From contig MNCI01002812.1 in NCBI GenBank assembly GCA_015680685.1, positions 724,830 to 788,829 on the forward strand: a DNA stretch of 64,000 nt, in the 5' to 3' direction. Positions 35,192 to 48,540 of this stretch are shown one piece after another. The notes under the pieces are model-generated. The model was not told the origin of the DNA, ran no database searches, and worked only from the letters and a program-made list of their open reading frames with translations. Position 1 is the first letter of the stretch; each line of letters starts with the position of its first letter. This DNA comes from Gnetum montanum. Lineage: Eukaryota > Streptophyta > Gnetopsida > Gnetales > Gnetaceae. A program made the position numbers and the translations under genes.

Positions 35192-36036
35192 TGATGCGAT
35201 ATCGTAACAATGATGTCATAAATACAATGTCATGGTACATGCTACATCATTATTGATGCAATATCTCAGGATGCATGTAGCCCTATAAATACTAACACTT
35301 GGGTGCACAATTCATAATTTTTCATTTCTTTCTTAGCCAGATTTTTGCAGTTTGTTTTCATGGCCTTAGTGATAGAGTGAATGCCTGTAGTGTGATGTTT
35401 GATAATTGTACAGTGTCGTTATTTAAGTGGATTATACTTGGACATAGTTCATGACGGTAATAAAGATTGAGATTGCTTTCCATCATTGCAACATTCCCTT
35501 GGTTTCATTTGTTTGCTTAGCATAATCTTTACTATTTTTTTAGTTAATCATTTACATTTCAAACACTTTCTTTTACATGTTATTTGTAAGCAAAATGGAT
35601 ACAACTAGTCTTAAGCACTAAGTGTGGTTATCTGGTAACCTAATACTGGCATTTCTTGATTCACTTAGTAGTAATACCACTTGGTAATCCCAGTGATGAC
35701 TACATGAGTCCAAGGTGTGTATGGTAGACCAAGACAAGATATTCATCACAATAGGCTAAGTTAGATTTATGCATTCCTAGTTAACTAAGACTTTTATCTT
35801 AAACTATGCTTACTTTAGGAGCACTCAAGAGCCTCTCAACATTAGTTAATTATATGCCTCACTAAGAGCTAAACTATACATTTGAACTTCACTAGCTCAA
35901 AGTGGGAAGATAGCAATCATGAATTTAACATCAATTACTAGCATAATAACATTGTCCATCTATGGATTATGATCTAGTCAAGGGCTAGTACTCATGATTT
36001 GTATGGTAGAGTGTTGGGATACTTCACTACTCATCA
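35192..36036 (+). repeat. 5' LTR of a plus-strand Tat-type relic
   Basis: Reverse-orientation relative of the LTRs at 27151 and 31318. It shares the block GTAATAAAGATTGAGATT (about 35457), the TATA (CCCTATAAATAC, 35281-35292) and the terminal ACTACTCATCA. The right end is set by the PBS and the left end is approximate. No 3' LTR is visible downstream before 43302. Confidence 0.7.
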
Positions 36037-36054
36037 TTGACACCATTGTCGAGG
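36037..36054 (+). promoter_or_regulatory. Primer-binding site of the plus-strand Tat relic
   Basis: TTGACACCATTGTCGAGG directly after the LTR. It aligns with the Tat/Athila type PBS and with the minus-strand site at 31298-31317, with different decayed positions. Confidence 0.65.
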
Positions 36055-36699
36055 ATGTATCAATGTGTGCTAAATAATTGATCTTACGAACTTTGTTGTA
36101 TCAAGAACCATAAAGTCAATCTTCATAATCTTTGCATAATTCTAATAACACACACACAAGTTAAGCATCAAAAATATGACATGGATTTAACATACTGAGA
36201 AAAGATGTCACTTGCCAAAATACTACAAAAACGTTATGACATAAATCATGATGACGAAGATTAGAGTGCACCAATGCAAACAAGATTTTCATATGCTCAT
36301 AATGATCCATACTATCCTGAATTTACATTCATCGTTCATCAAGATGAATAATTCAGATGGAGGAATATAAAGGGCAACATAGTCTTACCACCAAAATGCT
36401 CCATACTGTACTGACTTAAATCGTCGGTGTAAGGCTGGAAGGGAAACANCATGAACAAGAAGAATACCAAGTCACAAAGAACATGAGTAGGTTATGCTAG
36501 CCAACAAAGGATTAGGCAAAAAGGAATGCTATTATGGAAGTTCAGCATGAATAACAGAAGGAAAAGAAAATCCCTTAGACAATTGTCCTAGAGGAAACTA
36601 AAGATACCTCACTCCAAGTTGATAAATTCTATCAACTTCAAAGATTCCACTCTCACACACCAATTATACACATTGAAGATCCTATCAACACAAAACTAA

Positions 36700-38530
36700 A
36701 GTCAACTCTTGCAAAGGCCCTTGGTAGGAATGCGAAAGACTCAAGATATAGGCAGAGCTCAAGGCCTAGAGCGTTTGACAAGCCAAAGGAGAATGAATCA
36801 AGGATTCACCAAAGGAGAACCAACCAGCACCATTCTCCAACTACTTCCTCCACCTCCTCATGCTCATTTACAGAGTTTGATAAGAAGGAACATCAATATA
36901 GAGACCATGATAAGGACAAACAAAGGGATGATGAGAGACATGAGTATAGAAGAAGATATCCTGATAGTGAAAAGAATGATTACAAACAAAGAAGAGAAAG
37001 AATGAGACATGAAAAAATGGAGCATAATGAACACAAAAGGGATTACAACTACAATAGAGTCTACGAATCCAATCACTATGAAGAACCCCTATTGGCCACT
37101 TGCAACATGATAAACATTATAGAAGTAGTCTACAGTCCAACAAGGCACATAAGAAATAGTTGCATTAAGTGGCTAGACATGAATAACATGCCTAGATTTG
37201 AGGGTGGATACAATGTAGATCCACAACACCATGTTCAAGAATTTCATGATGCCTATGTCCTACAGAACATAGACAGTGACTACTAGAAACTTAACTCATT
37301 TCCTCGAATACTCATCAAGGAGGTAACAAGCTAGTACAAATCCTTAGAACTAGAATCAATTCAAAGATGAAGTACAATGATGAAACTCTTCAATCATAAA
37401 TATCAAAATTACTCATGAGTGTCAAAATTAAGGAAGAAGATTCAAGGATGAAAGCAAGGGACACATGAATCCCTTGATGTAGCAATGGGTAAATACTACA
37501 TAAATGTCCAAGTCATGGATTCTCATAGAAGGAAAAACTAAGGCACATAGTAGATGTATTGAGGAACAAAAATAAAGAGACCCTTGGGGTTTATGCCCAA
37601 GGAAAACTATCGAAGATGACCACCCATCTAATTTAAAGATTAATTTATCAAGTAGTGAAAGAGGAAGGAGAACTCAAGAAGAGAGAGTCAGCTAAAGAGT
37701 ATAGTAGAGATCCATCAATAAGGAAATGTGATGTGTGGATATGTGAAAAGCAAGAGGATGAAACCTTGGGAGATGTTGTCTAGGAAAAGACTCTGACTAT
37801 CCAAAAATCAATTAATGACATAGCAAACTAAGATAGAGAAAATGTAGGATTTAGTAGACGAAAAATTTGCTATAGCCCTAAAGATTGTGGAAGAGAAGAC
37901 TGAATAAGCACTCAATAAGGGCAAGGAAAGGAAGAAGAAAAGAGATTATGGACAAGAAGGTTATAAGCACAAAGGATAATTTACTATCATTGAAGGGTAT
38001 ATTGACTCCAATTTAGAGAAAGAGGAAGGATGTAATGTGTGCCAATATAAGCATCCTAAGGGAAGTTGCCCTGTTATGGCCCACTTGCAAGAATCTAGGG
38101 TATATGCACTCAATCCAAGCTTTGTCAAAAGCATATGTCTAGAAGCCTACCTTATCCTCAAGGTGATATTAGAAAATCTTTCCAACCAACATATTATCCA
38201 AGTGAAGCCTACCCACAACCACAAGAGCAATACCACTAGTAGTGATAGCAACCACAGACATGGGCAATGCCACCACCAAGGGAACAATATCCATACAGAT
38301 GACCAAAGCCCTATGGATATTACATTCAACATCCAATATCTCCAAGGAACTCTTCAGTTCAAACTTCTTCTCCTTATTATCTACCAAAATTCTACAAGCC
38401 TACTACTCTAAGGATGGATCTTAGTCCTTATGCACATGCACCAGTAGCTGGCCCATCAAATCCCCCTTTCAATTCTTTGCCACAAGTGCCACCACCTATC
38501 ATGCAGGGAGAATTGCCATCACAACCTTAG
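36700..38530 (+). pseudogene. Gag of the plus-strand Tat relic
   Basis: Gag remnant with three visible parts. First comes a very charged Arg/Asp/Glu/His-rich segment (about 36860-37070; for example DKDKQRDDERHEYRRRYPD). Second is a capsid start with MPRFEGGYNVDPQHHVQEFH (37190-37250; clean frame 37002-37286). Third, after a broken stretch, is a zinc-knuckle-like CNVCQYKHPKGSC (38031-38069), one residue shorter than the usual CX2CX4HX4C, followed by a Pro/Tyr-rich linker (PYAHAPVAGPSNPPF about 38428). Frameshifts and stops separate the parts. Overlapping ORFs on the minus strand are shadows. Confidence 0.75.
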
Positions 38531-38839
38531 TAGAGAAGTACTAAAAGGGTAATGAATGTATAGAAAGAGGATCATACCAGCAACACTAAAGGAAAATATA
38601 AGAAATGTTGTTTCTTCATGACAAGTCCAAAAAAGGCTAGTAGAATTAGGACTTCATTGAGACAAGTTTCTTCTATGATAGATCCTCCTACCAACACGAT
38701 GCTTGCATGACAATTGAATCAAGAACTTAATACTATCATATGCTAATAGATATGGTATAAGACTGGATTAAGGTAGGACTACTTCTCAAGAAAATAATTT
38801 ATTTGAGAATTCCTTTAATTTATTTACTAGTTGGAAATC

Positions 38840-39237
38840 TACTGTGCAAGGCTCTATTGCATTCAGGTTCCATAGTAAATTTGATCTCTCAAGAAACATA
38901 CAAGGTATGGAACCTATCACCCTTACAAAAGTGTAACATAAAGTTATAGCTAGCAAACCAATCTATCATCATTTCTTTGGAATAGATAGAAGATGTGGTG
39001 ACCACTATCAATGGGTGGTCTTATCAAAGAGATTTTTTTGTAATCAACATGAAAAATGATTATAGGGAATTTCCTATCATTATGGGAAGAGCATGCCTTA
39101 GCATTGTGGATAGTAAGTTAAGAATTAGAGACTTATTTGTTGAAATGTCTAAGGAAGACAAGCAAGGAGCTGATACACAAAGGATTCCATGCATTACTAA
39201 TGATCAAGAAGGATGCAGTTGTGGACCAATACTTTAG
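38840..39237 (+). pseudogene. Retropepsin of the plus-strand Tat relic
   Basis: Aspartic protease following Gag. The frame shows HSGSIVNLISQETYKV (about 38857-38905), where the catalytic Asp-Thr/Ser-Gly triad has His in place of Asp. The clean 80-codon frame 38995-39237 follows, with DFF-like INGWSYQRDFFVINM and the C-terminal FPIIMGRACLSIVDSKLRI motif, normally with a Gly-Arg-Pro core. It is inactive. Pol should follow but does not. Confidence 0.8.
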
Positions 39238-42200
39238 AATGTCAACATAATTCTTACACTAGCCCATAATGAATGTGAGAAACAAGTGTGTGTACAAGAA
39301 GGGGCAAGGGCCACTAAACCAAAAGATACCTAGTGGCCAAAAACTGAGAACCTAAAATTATCCAAAACATGCACGAAAACATATAACCCACTTATTAACT
39401 CCTATTCTAATAAAATGACCCAAACTAAGAGCTCACAAATGAAAATATTAAACCATAATCATACACCAGCAAATAGAGGAAATAAGGACATAAAATTTAA
39501 AATTAGGAATCAACAAGAAATAATAGTTATACCTTCTAAAATGGGAAGATCATCTAGTCCAACAAGATATATGTCCTAAAAAGATCAAAATTTGATTACC
39601 ATTAAGATTACATGGGATAATAACCAAAGAACTAAGTCACTAAGGATGGAAAGTGAAAAATCTAGTGTATGATCCAGGGGATTTAGGATCCATTTTTCAA
39701 ACACTCACCCATGAGTTCAATCATGGAAGAGATATCTTATCTTGATGTAGAAATTAATAAGTACTTTTTAAACTTTTTGTTTTACAATTTTTTTTGGTAA
39801 TTTCTTGTTATACTTTTTCATACTTCTTACCAATTTTCACATTCTTTGATATCTTTTCATTCTTTTATACTTTTTCAATTCTTGATCCTTTTCCCATTCT
39901 TTGAGATGTTTACATTCTTTTTATACTTTTCTTATTCTTGCTATTTTTTCAATTTTTACTATCTTTTATAGTTTTTCTATACTTTGCCATTATTTTTTCT
40001 TGTACACATTTTTGTTAACTTTCCAATAAAACACACCAAATAAAGCAAGATGTAGTACCAATAAGGTGAAGATTGCTCTATATTATCAAATCATAAGGGA
40101 TTGATTACCTGTATAATGAGACTACAACACCCATCCATCCATTACAATAATAAGAGGTTCTTACCATGGCCATAATGGCATTCTTCTTATAATAAAACTA
40201 AGAATAAATCTCTAATCATTATTCCTAGACACAAAAGTGAAGTGCCAAGTGGGAATGCAAAGGGTGTGACATCAAGGGGATTTGTGAATTCTCTTGGATT
40301 ACTACTATAAGTCTTATCCTATTACTAAGGATGTACTATATCTTTGTAGATCTAATAAAAAATGGGAGTAAGAGTACAATAAATGCTACCTTACCATGTT
40401 ACCAGCAAGACATGTTACCCATTCCTAAAGATAGTCCTCTAGTAAGATCAACATAATCAAAAATGAAATCCATGCACAAAATGAATTTCTAGGGTTCCAC
40501 TAGAAAGACATGTTACCCATGCTTGAAGGTAGGAAAGTTCTCAGGAATCTTAAAAATAAAAAAGTGTAATGAATAAAATTCTTCTTTGAACAACACACCA
40601 AGTGGTAATACTCCTTACAACAAGTAGTAGTCTTATGGTTGTAAATCCCAAGGATGAAACAATGTGATGTCACTGGAAAGTGGTTTGGAATTGATTTGAA
40701 TCTTGAAAAGAAGGACTAATGATTAATCTAACCACAAACTACACACAAGAATCCATGACGCCTATGGTAAGATACCTCATGTTCCATTTTTAGCAATTCC
40801 TTCTATAGTCCATCTCACCTCACTATCTATTTAATTATAACTTTCTGGTTTTGTGTAATATAGTTTTATTTTCCTAATTTGGTGATACTAACATGTGTAG
40901 TTTTTTAGAAAGATATGTCTTATATTCAACTTCTTAAGTCCCTAAGGACACCTTTAGGCATGGTTATACAAGGGTACTAAGGGCTAGAACCTACTTTAGG
41001 GAGGATCCACTTATATAACTCTTGTATTTCATACTTGGCAAGTAATTCCACATCATTTTCTGCCTTCCAAAATAATCAAGACTCAATAAATACTTCTCAT
41101 ATCATCTAACAATCTATCCATACATCCAAAATGCATAATCCATCTCTTATCCATCCAATAAACTTTCGTTCTTTAAGATTTATTCCTTATGAACTTTGAA
41201 TGAAAAATTCTTGAGAACTATGCATCATTAATGATCTAAGATCCTTTAGAAAAGCTTCACATCTTCCAAACATTCCATTTGACTCATTTTTTTCCAAAAA
41301 ATTGAATGAAAATTTTGACAATATCATAGCTACAACATCATATCCCCTATGATGTTGCATCGATAAAAATAGTATATATACACATGGGAGTTAGTGAAAT
41401 TTTCCATTCCTCTCACTTGTAGCAAGAGATTCTTTTGCAATTTTTTCTCAAAGCTCTTGCATACTAACTTCCCAAGGCAATAACTTTGACTCTATAGCTC
41501 CAATTTTCAAAATTCTTGAACCCTATTGATCCCAAAGTGCTCACATTGATCAATGTGGGAGGGAGGGGGTACACTATGCTAACATTAGAAACTTTGAGCC
41601 AAAATGTTTCTAATGCCCAAAAGATACCATAAAGTGTAAGTATAAAAGATAATAAGAACCTTATAGTTAATCAATCAAACTTAAGCGAGAAAGATTTAGT
41701 TAATTCTTCTAATGAATCATACCAACCATTTTAAGCCATAATAAGCAAGAAAATGATAATTGTGGAAGGTCATAAGTAACTAATGATAGAACACTTAAGG
41801 GATTTCTTTTTAAAAAAATTTCCAACTTTGTAATCATAATAAGATAAGAACTTGATCTAACCAAACATATGAGGAACGTAAACAACTATTAATAACTAAT
41901 GTAAATACATTAATAATTCCAAACTCTTGATGATTGGAGATGGACCTAAAGAGACCAAAAGCTAAAGAACCTTTCCAACATGGGAGCAAGAGGCAAAGAG
42001 GCTATGGAAGAGGCTCAGTGAGAGAACAAACCTCCCAAGTAGAACATGCAAAGTGAGAGGCTCAATCATATAGCATCCATCAACAAACCCCTACTACCAA
42101 GCACTTAGTCCAAGGAGAAATAGAAGTTCCACTAGTACCTAAACAAGGACAATGCCTCACACTATCATTGGAATGCCTCCATGCCATACAAGAAAAATCC

Positions 42201-42300
42201 ATCATGTTCACAGTCATTGTGGAACTAAACTTTGGTTCTTGCATTGAGTTCACTTCACAAGCAATGAAGACACAACTCCAAGCATCTCCTTTATGATTTA
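39238..42300. other. Non-coding interior of the plus-strand relic
   Basis: Weak coding remnants continue to about 39600 (QQEIIVIPSKMGRSSSP). Then comes a pyrimidine-rich block (39760-40020), AT-rich sequence, and a G-rich tract GGGAGGGAGGGGGTACAC near 41559 that could be an old polypurine tract. No RT, RNase H or integrase motif was found. The minus-strand ORF at 42080-42310 shows no domain. Confidence 0.4.
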
Positions 42301-42309
42301 CATTATCCA

Positions 42310-43260
42310 ATAGTAGTGAATGATACCTATAAGTAGGTTAATGCTACATTTAAAATTGAAGGACTCTTTGTATCTTACTCAATAGAGGCAATCACCAAGG
42401 CCCTCAATATTTCAAATGAAGGGGAAAATGTAGCATTGATATCAACAAGATCTAATACTGATGAGAAAAGGTTGTGGTTGCGTAGGACATATGGTAAATT
42501 AGACAAAGATTATAGTGAGCTCATAGCTAAGGAGAAGATATGATTTAAAATTTGCATCTACCATTTATTTTTGACAAAGAGGCTTAATAGGATATCCACA
42601 TATGTCGCTAGAGGAAGTGCAACTTTGATGAGAAAATTCAATGCCAACATCACCCATTTGTTCTTCCTTGAATCCAAAGGTAGTTCAAAGAGAAGAAGGT
42701 AGGGAAGCTAATGCTTCCATTTCCTCACCTAATTAGGAAGCTATGCAAGCAAGCTAGGATCCTAGGGTACATCAATGATGTCCCTAGGAAGGCCCAAAAT
42801 GCTTCTTATGCTGAAATGTTTAAGCCAGTGCCACAAAAGAAACAGCAACTAGAGAAGCCAACAAGCACTAAGGGAGCTACAGGTACCACTCTTACCAGTA
42901 GCATTTTAGCTACTAGTCAACAACAACAATAGTAAGATGTACCACCACCACCACCATAAGATTATTGACCATCCATGAGCCATTTATAGAAAATTGTAGA
43001 AACAATAAGTTGGGGAATAAGGGAGGAGGCCAATTCACATAAAGTACAAGAGAGCTCCATAAGGCACATAGTATTCACAAATCTAGCTAATGGACAAGTA
43101 TCACTCTAAGAAGGAGGAGAGGATGATTGGATGCAATAGATATATGACAATGCTACACCATTTCAGGTTATGCTCAAAACTAGTGAAGGTGCCATAGTTG
43201 TGGTCATGTAACACCAAGATATAGTAGGAGCCATGGAGGTTATCATTGATCACATCAATA
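42310..43260 (+). pseudogene. Extra ORF of the retroelement-associated plant protein type
   Basis: Plus-strand frame with few stops. It shows FKIEGLFVSYSIEAITKALN (about 42350-42410), then EKRLWLRRTYGKLDKDYSEL, then HLFLTKRLN, THLFFLE and LPFPHLIRKLCKQARI (about 42712-42760). A Gln/Pro-rich linker follows, then EDDWMQ and TPFQVMLKTSEGAIVVV. This order resembles the putative plant transposon protein family seen in Tat elements and in many plant genomes. The assignment is from memory of motif style, and the role is unknown. The 73-codon frame at 42711-42932 is its best preserved part. Confidence 0.5.
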
Positions 43261-43301
43261 AATCCTTATTGTATCACTAGATAATTTCTTTGAAGCATAG
43301 G

Positions 43302-44884
43302 TGTTGCGATCAAAAAAATTGATTGTTAGAAAATTGATGGATTCAGTGCAATAGCCTCAACTTAAAATCCCTAAGGCCTCTAAAAAATGGAATTCAAGGT
43401 ACCCTGGATAGTTTAATAGATCACCTAGGGACTTACAAAATGCAAAATAGAGGAGTAAAAATAAAATGCAAAAATTGATAATAAATATAAATAATTCATA
43501 GAAAATAAATGAATATATTTTCACACAAAACTAAAAACTTAAAAATTTATTGATAAATAATAAAGAATAAGTTAGAGAAATGTATACAATGGTGCCTGAG
43601 TGGATAGTAGGGGGGTTTCCTTGGATGGGAGTTTAGGGTTCATTGAAGTTGATGTAGTCAACTCCACTATCTGGATGTCTTGCCACTTCTGATGCTATCA
43701 AACCTCTTATGTTGCTACTCCAAATTTGCAATGTTGGCTATGATGGGGGTTGAGTAGTGTTAAGAATCTAAGCTACACAAGTGCTCTACACTGGGAGCTG
43801 GAAATCCCAAGAGTGTAGTGTAAAGCTTGACAACTCACAAGTCTCAGGGGAAATCAGTGGTAATAGAGTTATAATACTTCCACACTAGGATTCAAGAGAA
43901 TGAAAGTGTGGGAGATAGAAAGAGCTCTTGAGTGCTTAAAAACACCTGTGTTTGGAATCGAAAAAAATTGCTAAATTATGTGAAAATTCCTAAAACCAAA
44001 AGTGCTAAACCTATAAATCGTATTTGAGGACGGTTTTTATAGTTTTTTTTGGCCATGAATGGGGCTACAAAATGGTTCTGATTTGGCTATAATTTGGTTG
44101 CACAATGGCTACAAACTAGCTATAATTTTCCTACAAGTTTCTACCTTGTTCAAGTAAGATGAGTGGCCAAATTTGGAGGGTTACCATATATAGTAAGTGT
44201 CTTCCCCCCATGGTCATTCCATTTACTATAAATAGTAACAGGGGCACACCTTCTACACTGGAGATGAATCTTCCATGTTGAGCATTCTACCATGCTTGCT
44301 AAGGTGGTTGGTTAATGTTGAAGTGCATGGAGTGTTGAAATTTTGCTTTTATGGCTTCCACACTAGGTGCATGTAGTTTCCACACTAGTGATGGAGCCTC
44401 CATGCTGGGGGGGAAAAACTTCCATGCTGAGGGGAAATGGTTTTCAAGCTATGCATGTAGTCTCTATGTTGGGGGAAAAATTTTCAAGCTAAGGGAGAAA
44501 CTCCCCACCTCCCTTCCATGTTGGGGGTAGGTGAGATCTATCCCTTACAAGTGTTTCTAGCATAGAAAAATGTGCACCCCCATTAAACCCATTAAATTAC
44601 CATTTTTGACATTCCAGAAGGCATTTTTGACCCCCTTTCCCCAAGCCCAAATTTAGATACTAGGTGATGTTTCTTAGTTAGGGAATGAGGCTTTAACCAC
44701 TTGTGAGGTATTTTTCAACCTCAAAAGTATGGGATATGTGAGATTGCCCTTCATGGATTACAATCCTCACATTTACAATGAAGTTTTACCTTGGGTTTCA
44801 TGGGGTGAAAGCTACATCATGAAAATTGACTATAATGGCCCCTCTTCATCGGTGTTTGGAGGATTAACCTGAGAGGCATCGACA
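43302..44884 (-). mobile_element. LTR-like 3' end of composite element B
   Basis: Homologous to 2752-4215 with the same order: TATA on the minus strand (44032-44042), AATAAA about 500 bp later (about 43553), and shared blocks such as CCCTAAGGCCTCTA and TTTACTATAAATAGTAA. It contains extra short duplications of CATGCTGGGGG-type sequence (44370-44530). The left boundary is TG at 43302. Confidence 0.65.
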
Positions 44885-45059
44885 AAGAATATAAAATACC
44901 ACTGCATAGTATAATGCTATAATGCATACATGCCACATGAGATGATAAAACCAAGTTATCTAGATCACTAAGGTCACTACTTTAATGTCATGATGGGACA
45001 TGATACTAGTTTAAGGCCCTAGTAAGCTATTGAAAGAAGGCTCACTTGTGAATGATTAT

Positions 45060-46200
45060 TAGCTACATGTAATCTGACTTTAGATAGGAATGATTGACCG
45101 AATTGGCTAGCTCATTCCCATCCATGTTGGCTATCCTGAACACTTCATTCTCATAGGCTTTAGTGACAAGGAAGAATCCTTCCTAGTTGGCTAAGAATTT
45201 TTTTACATGCTCATGGATAACTTTGAGGAATAGGTTACCTTTCTTGATCTTACACATCGTCAAACTATGGTGGTGTTTCCACTTCTACCTCTCTTGATAG
45301 TGCTTGATGTAAGAAAGAACTTGCATATATTGCTCCTCCACTAAGTTCAAGGCCATTATCCATAACTCCTTATTCTTCTCATTGTTGATGAAGTCGATCA
45401 AGACTACTCGAAGTGATGTCACCTACAATTCAAGAGGTAAAAAAACTTTAGAACCATAAATAAGGCTATAATGGGTCATGCTAGTTGCCATGCAATAGGT
45501 TGTTCTATATTCCCATAGTACATGGACAAGCTGCTCATGCCACTTATGCTTGTTGTTGTTGAGCATCTTCTTAAGCAAATTGATGATGGCCTTGTTACTT
45601 GCTTCTACTTGTCCATTAGCATGAGGGTAATAAGGCAATGAGAAAGAATTCTTAATCCCTAGGTCATGAAAGAAATCCTTGGTTTCTTGGCTACTAAATT
45701 ATGGTTCATTATCTATAACTATGGTCATGGGTATGAAAAAACTAGCTACAATGTTATCTAGGATGATTTTGTAGACTTTCTCAAATGTAGTCTTGCTTAG
45801 GGGAATAGCCTCAACCTACTTTGTAAAGTATTCAATTGTAGTGATGATGAAGCTATGCCCTGAAAAAGACTTAGGTGTTATAGGTCCAATGATATCACCA
45901 TGTTATTTAAGTGGTATGCAACTTAGTCGATGGTACATGTATGAGGTTGCTATATCATTGGCATGTGTCACACCACTTAACCTTTTGTAGGTAGTCATTT
46001 TCAATATAGACCCAATAGTAGCCTAACCATCTAATCTTAGCAACCATAGCTCTAGGTCCTATATGTCCACAACAAATACCCTCATGAACCTCCTCTAGGA
46101 TTATTCTAGCTTCAGTTTTACCTAAGAACTTTAGGAGCATGCCATCATATGATCATCGACATATTGTGTTATCACCTACGATGACATATTGCTTCAATCA
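45060..46200 (-). pseudogene. Ty3/gypsy integrase, composite B
   Basis: Integrase remnant. It has the HHCC zinc-binding region in EEVHEGICCGHIGPRAM, ending in WCDTCQ (46140-45955). The catalytic core ends with YYPHANGQVEASNK, which holds the Glu (frame 45638-45423). The C-terminal part contains FRIANMDGNELANSVNHS (about 45150-45090). The second Asp region reads IDNEP at about 45720. Several stops are present. It is better preserved at the N terminus than composite A. Confidence 0.9.
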
Positions 46201-46458
46201 CTTATGTACAATGTCCTTTTGAGTAGTAGTTAAGCCTTGTGATGATTCACCATGCATAAGGTAAAATTTGATGTCATCATACCATTCCCTAGGAGGAGAA
46301 GTATGCATGATGGCCATAAAGGTATCCTTAACATTCTTCATGATGGAAGTAGCACATTCCATAGTCAAGGTGGGCAACCTACTAAACACATCTAGTGTAA
46401 AACTAAGGGCTAATATTGCAATTGCATCAGCTATGGCATTCTCGTTTCGAGGTATATG

Positions 46459-47260
46459 CTAGATATTGACATTTACAAATTGTTGCAACAATTGCTTCCC
46501 TAGGTCATAGTAAGGTTGTAAGTGTAGGGCTTTACATGAATAGACTTTGGTTACTTGGTTGACTACAAGTTGTGAATTTCCTTTAATTGTTAAGAATCTA
46601 ATCCATAGGTCATGAGCTACCATCATCCCCTTGATCAAACCTTCATACTTTGCTATGTTATTGGTACATAGAAACTTAAAATGATAGGCGAATGGTTGGA
46701 TTTCACTAAATGGAAACATTATGATGCCAGCAACACTAGCCCCCTGGGCAATTGAAGCTTAGTCAAAGTGCATGACCGCCTCATAATACATAGGCACTTA
46801 GCTAATAGCATTAATGTGTTCATCAGGGAACTCAAGATCTATGGCTACTTAGTCATCAAGAGGTGATATGGTAAGTTGTATGGATATAACTTGACCTTTC
46901 ATTAAGGATTGAGAGACATAATGAAGGTCAAATTTTGCAGTTATGGCTTTCCATCAAGCTATATGGATACTCCTATAGATGTTGGTCATTATGGCTATAA
47001 GTATATTATCCTTGAAAATGATATTGACTTGGCTTCTGAAGAGGTAGTGTCTTCACTTCTTCAATGAGAAGACTAGTGCTAGACAATACTTCTCTACTTT
47101 AGTATCCAGTCTTGTGGGCAACTAATGTATGGCTAAGGTAGTACATTGGCATTTCTGCTCCATCATCTCATTTCTAATAGATTATAGAGGTAATGGATGC
47201 ATTAAAGATGGTAAGGTAAATATAAAATAGTTTACCCTCTTATGGAGGAAAGATTATTGA
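46459..47260 (-). pseudogene. RNase H domains, composite B
   Basis: Two regions in series: a remnant following RT (GKLFYIYLTIFNASI, about 47230; KFDLHYVSQ about 46930) and the Tat-type second RNase H (frame 46719-46459: CTNNIAKYEGLIKGMM, NSQLVVNQVTKVYS, LQPYYDL). Tandem RNase H domains between RT and integrase are a Tat-lineage mark. The start of the second domain reads HFD then a TAA stop. Confidence 0.8.
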
Positions 47261-47299
47261 TAGTTGTGCCAGCTCTTACATAAGGTTTTCAAAGGTCTC

Positions 47300-48540
47300 T
47301 TAACATTCAGCCATCCACACATAGTGAACCCCATTCTTAGGTAAGTGTTGCATGGGCTATAACTTATTCATGAGCTTAGCAATAAACCTATGAATAAACT
47401 GTAATCTGCCTTGTAATCGCTAAAGCTCCTTAAGGTTGGTAGGTGCTCCTAACTTGGATATGGCCTTAACCTTATCAAGATCAACATGTATCCCTACTTC
47501 AAACACTACAAAGCCAAGCATCTTACCAGTCTTAACATCGGAGATACATTTCTTGGGATTGAACCTAAGCTTGTATTTGAGGCATCATTCTAGCACAAGG
47601 TCTAGATCATTAGCATGGTCATTGGCCATTTTGAACTTAACTACTATATCATCTACGTAATCATTAAAGAATCCTAACATGTAATCACTGAAAATATAGG
47701 TCATGACTCTCTAGTAAGTTGCTCCTACATTTGTAAGGCCAAAAGGCATCATGGTATAGCGAAAGGTATCCCAAGAGGTCATGAAGGTCATGCTAAGTTG
47801 TTGCTTTGGGTTAGTCCTAATCTAATTATATCCTAAGAACCAATCCCTAAAGGACAATAAGGCATGTTCAGCTGTAGTATCAATAAGTTGATCAATACTA
47901 GGCAAACTGAAGTCATCCTTGATGGTTGCTTTATTTAGGTCTCAGAAATTAATGCAAACATAGATACATCCATTTTCCTTAGGGACTACCACTATGTTGG
48001 ACATCCATTTTGCATAGTCAACAACCCAAACCAACTTGTTAGAGCTTTGAGATCTCATTATGAACTGCTAAGGCCAAATTAGATCTAATCTTGTTTACTT
48101 TTTGTTTAACTAGTCTAATGCTAGGGTCTAGTATGATGTTATGCTAGACTAGATGTGGGTCTAGGCCTGGCATATCTTCATATGACTAGGAAAAGACTTT
48201 AATGTTTCTTTGTAGGACCTTGGTGATGTCTTGAACCTATTGAGGTTCTAGTTAGGAACTTAGTTTAAGGGTTTTCTCCTCACCACTACATGTTGTGATA
48301 AGAACCTTAACTACAGAGTCTTCGGTTATGTCTCCTATCTCTAAGTCAAAGGGTTTTGACTAGGTTTTCAAGCCATTCTAGAGGTTTTTCTATTGAGGCT
48401 ATGCGGTCAACAAGACTCTTAGGCTTAGGATCTATGCAATCAAGTTCGATATACTATTCAACATCACCATGAGGTCCATGTATACACAAAGGCAAACTAA
48501 TTTACTCCTAGGTACTCATACTTTGTCACATGTTAACCAA
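47300..48540 (-). pseudogene. Ty3/gypsy reverse transcriptase, composite B, with YVDD
   Basis: Full-length but broken RT. On the minus strand TFRYTMMPFGLTNVGATY, then a TAG stop, then RVMTYIFSDYMLGFF, then DYVDDIVVKFK. The catalytic YVDD is at 47648-47659. Downstream come FNPKKC and MLGFVV. The N-terminal part (48500-47950) aligns with the composite A RT at 6985-6527. The N-terminal frame is closed by several stops, so it is inactive. Confidence 0.92.

Noticed and set aside
38147-38424. Minus- and plus-strand ORFs overlapping the Gag linker
   Set aside because: They overlap the Pro/Tyr-rich Gag frame in other phases and have no domain of their own.
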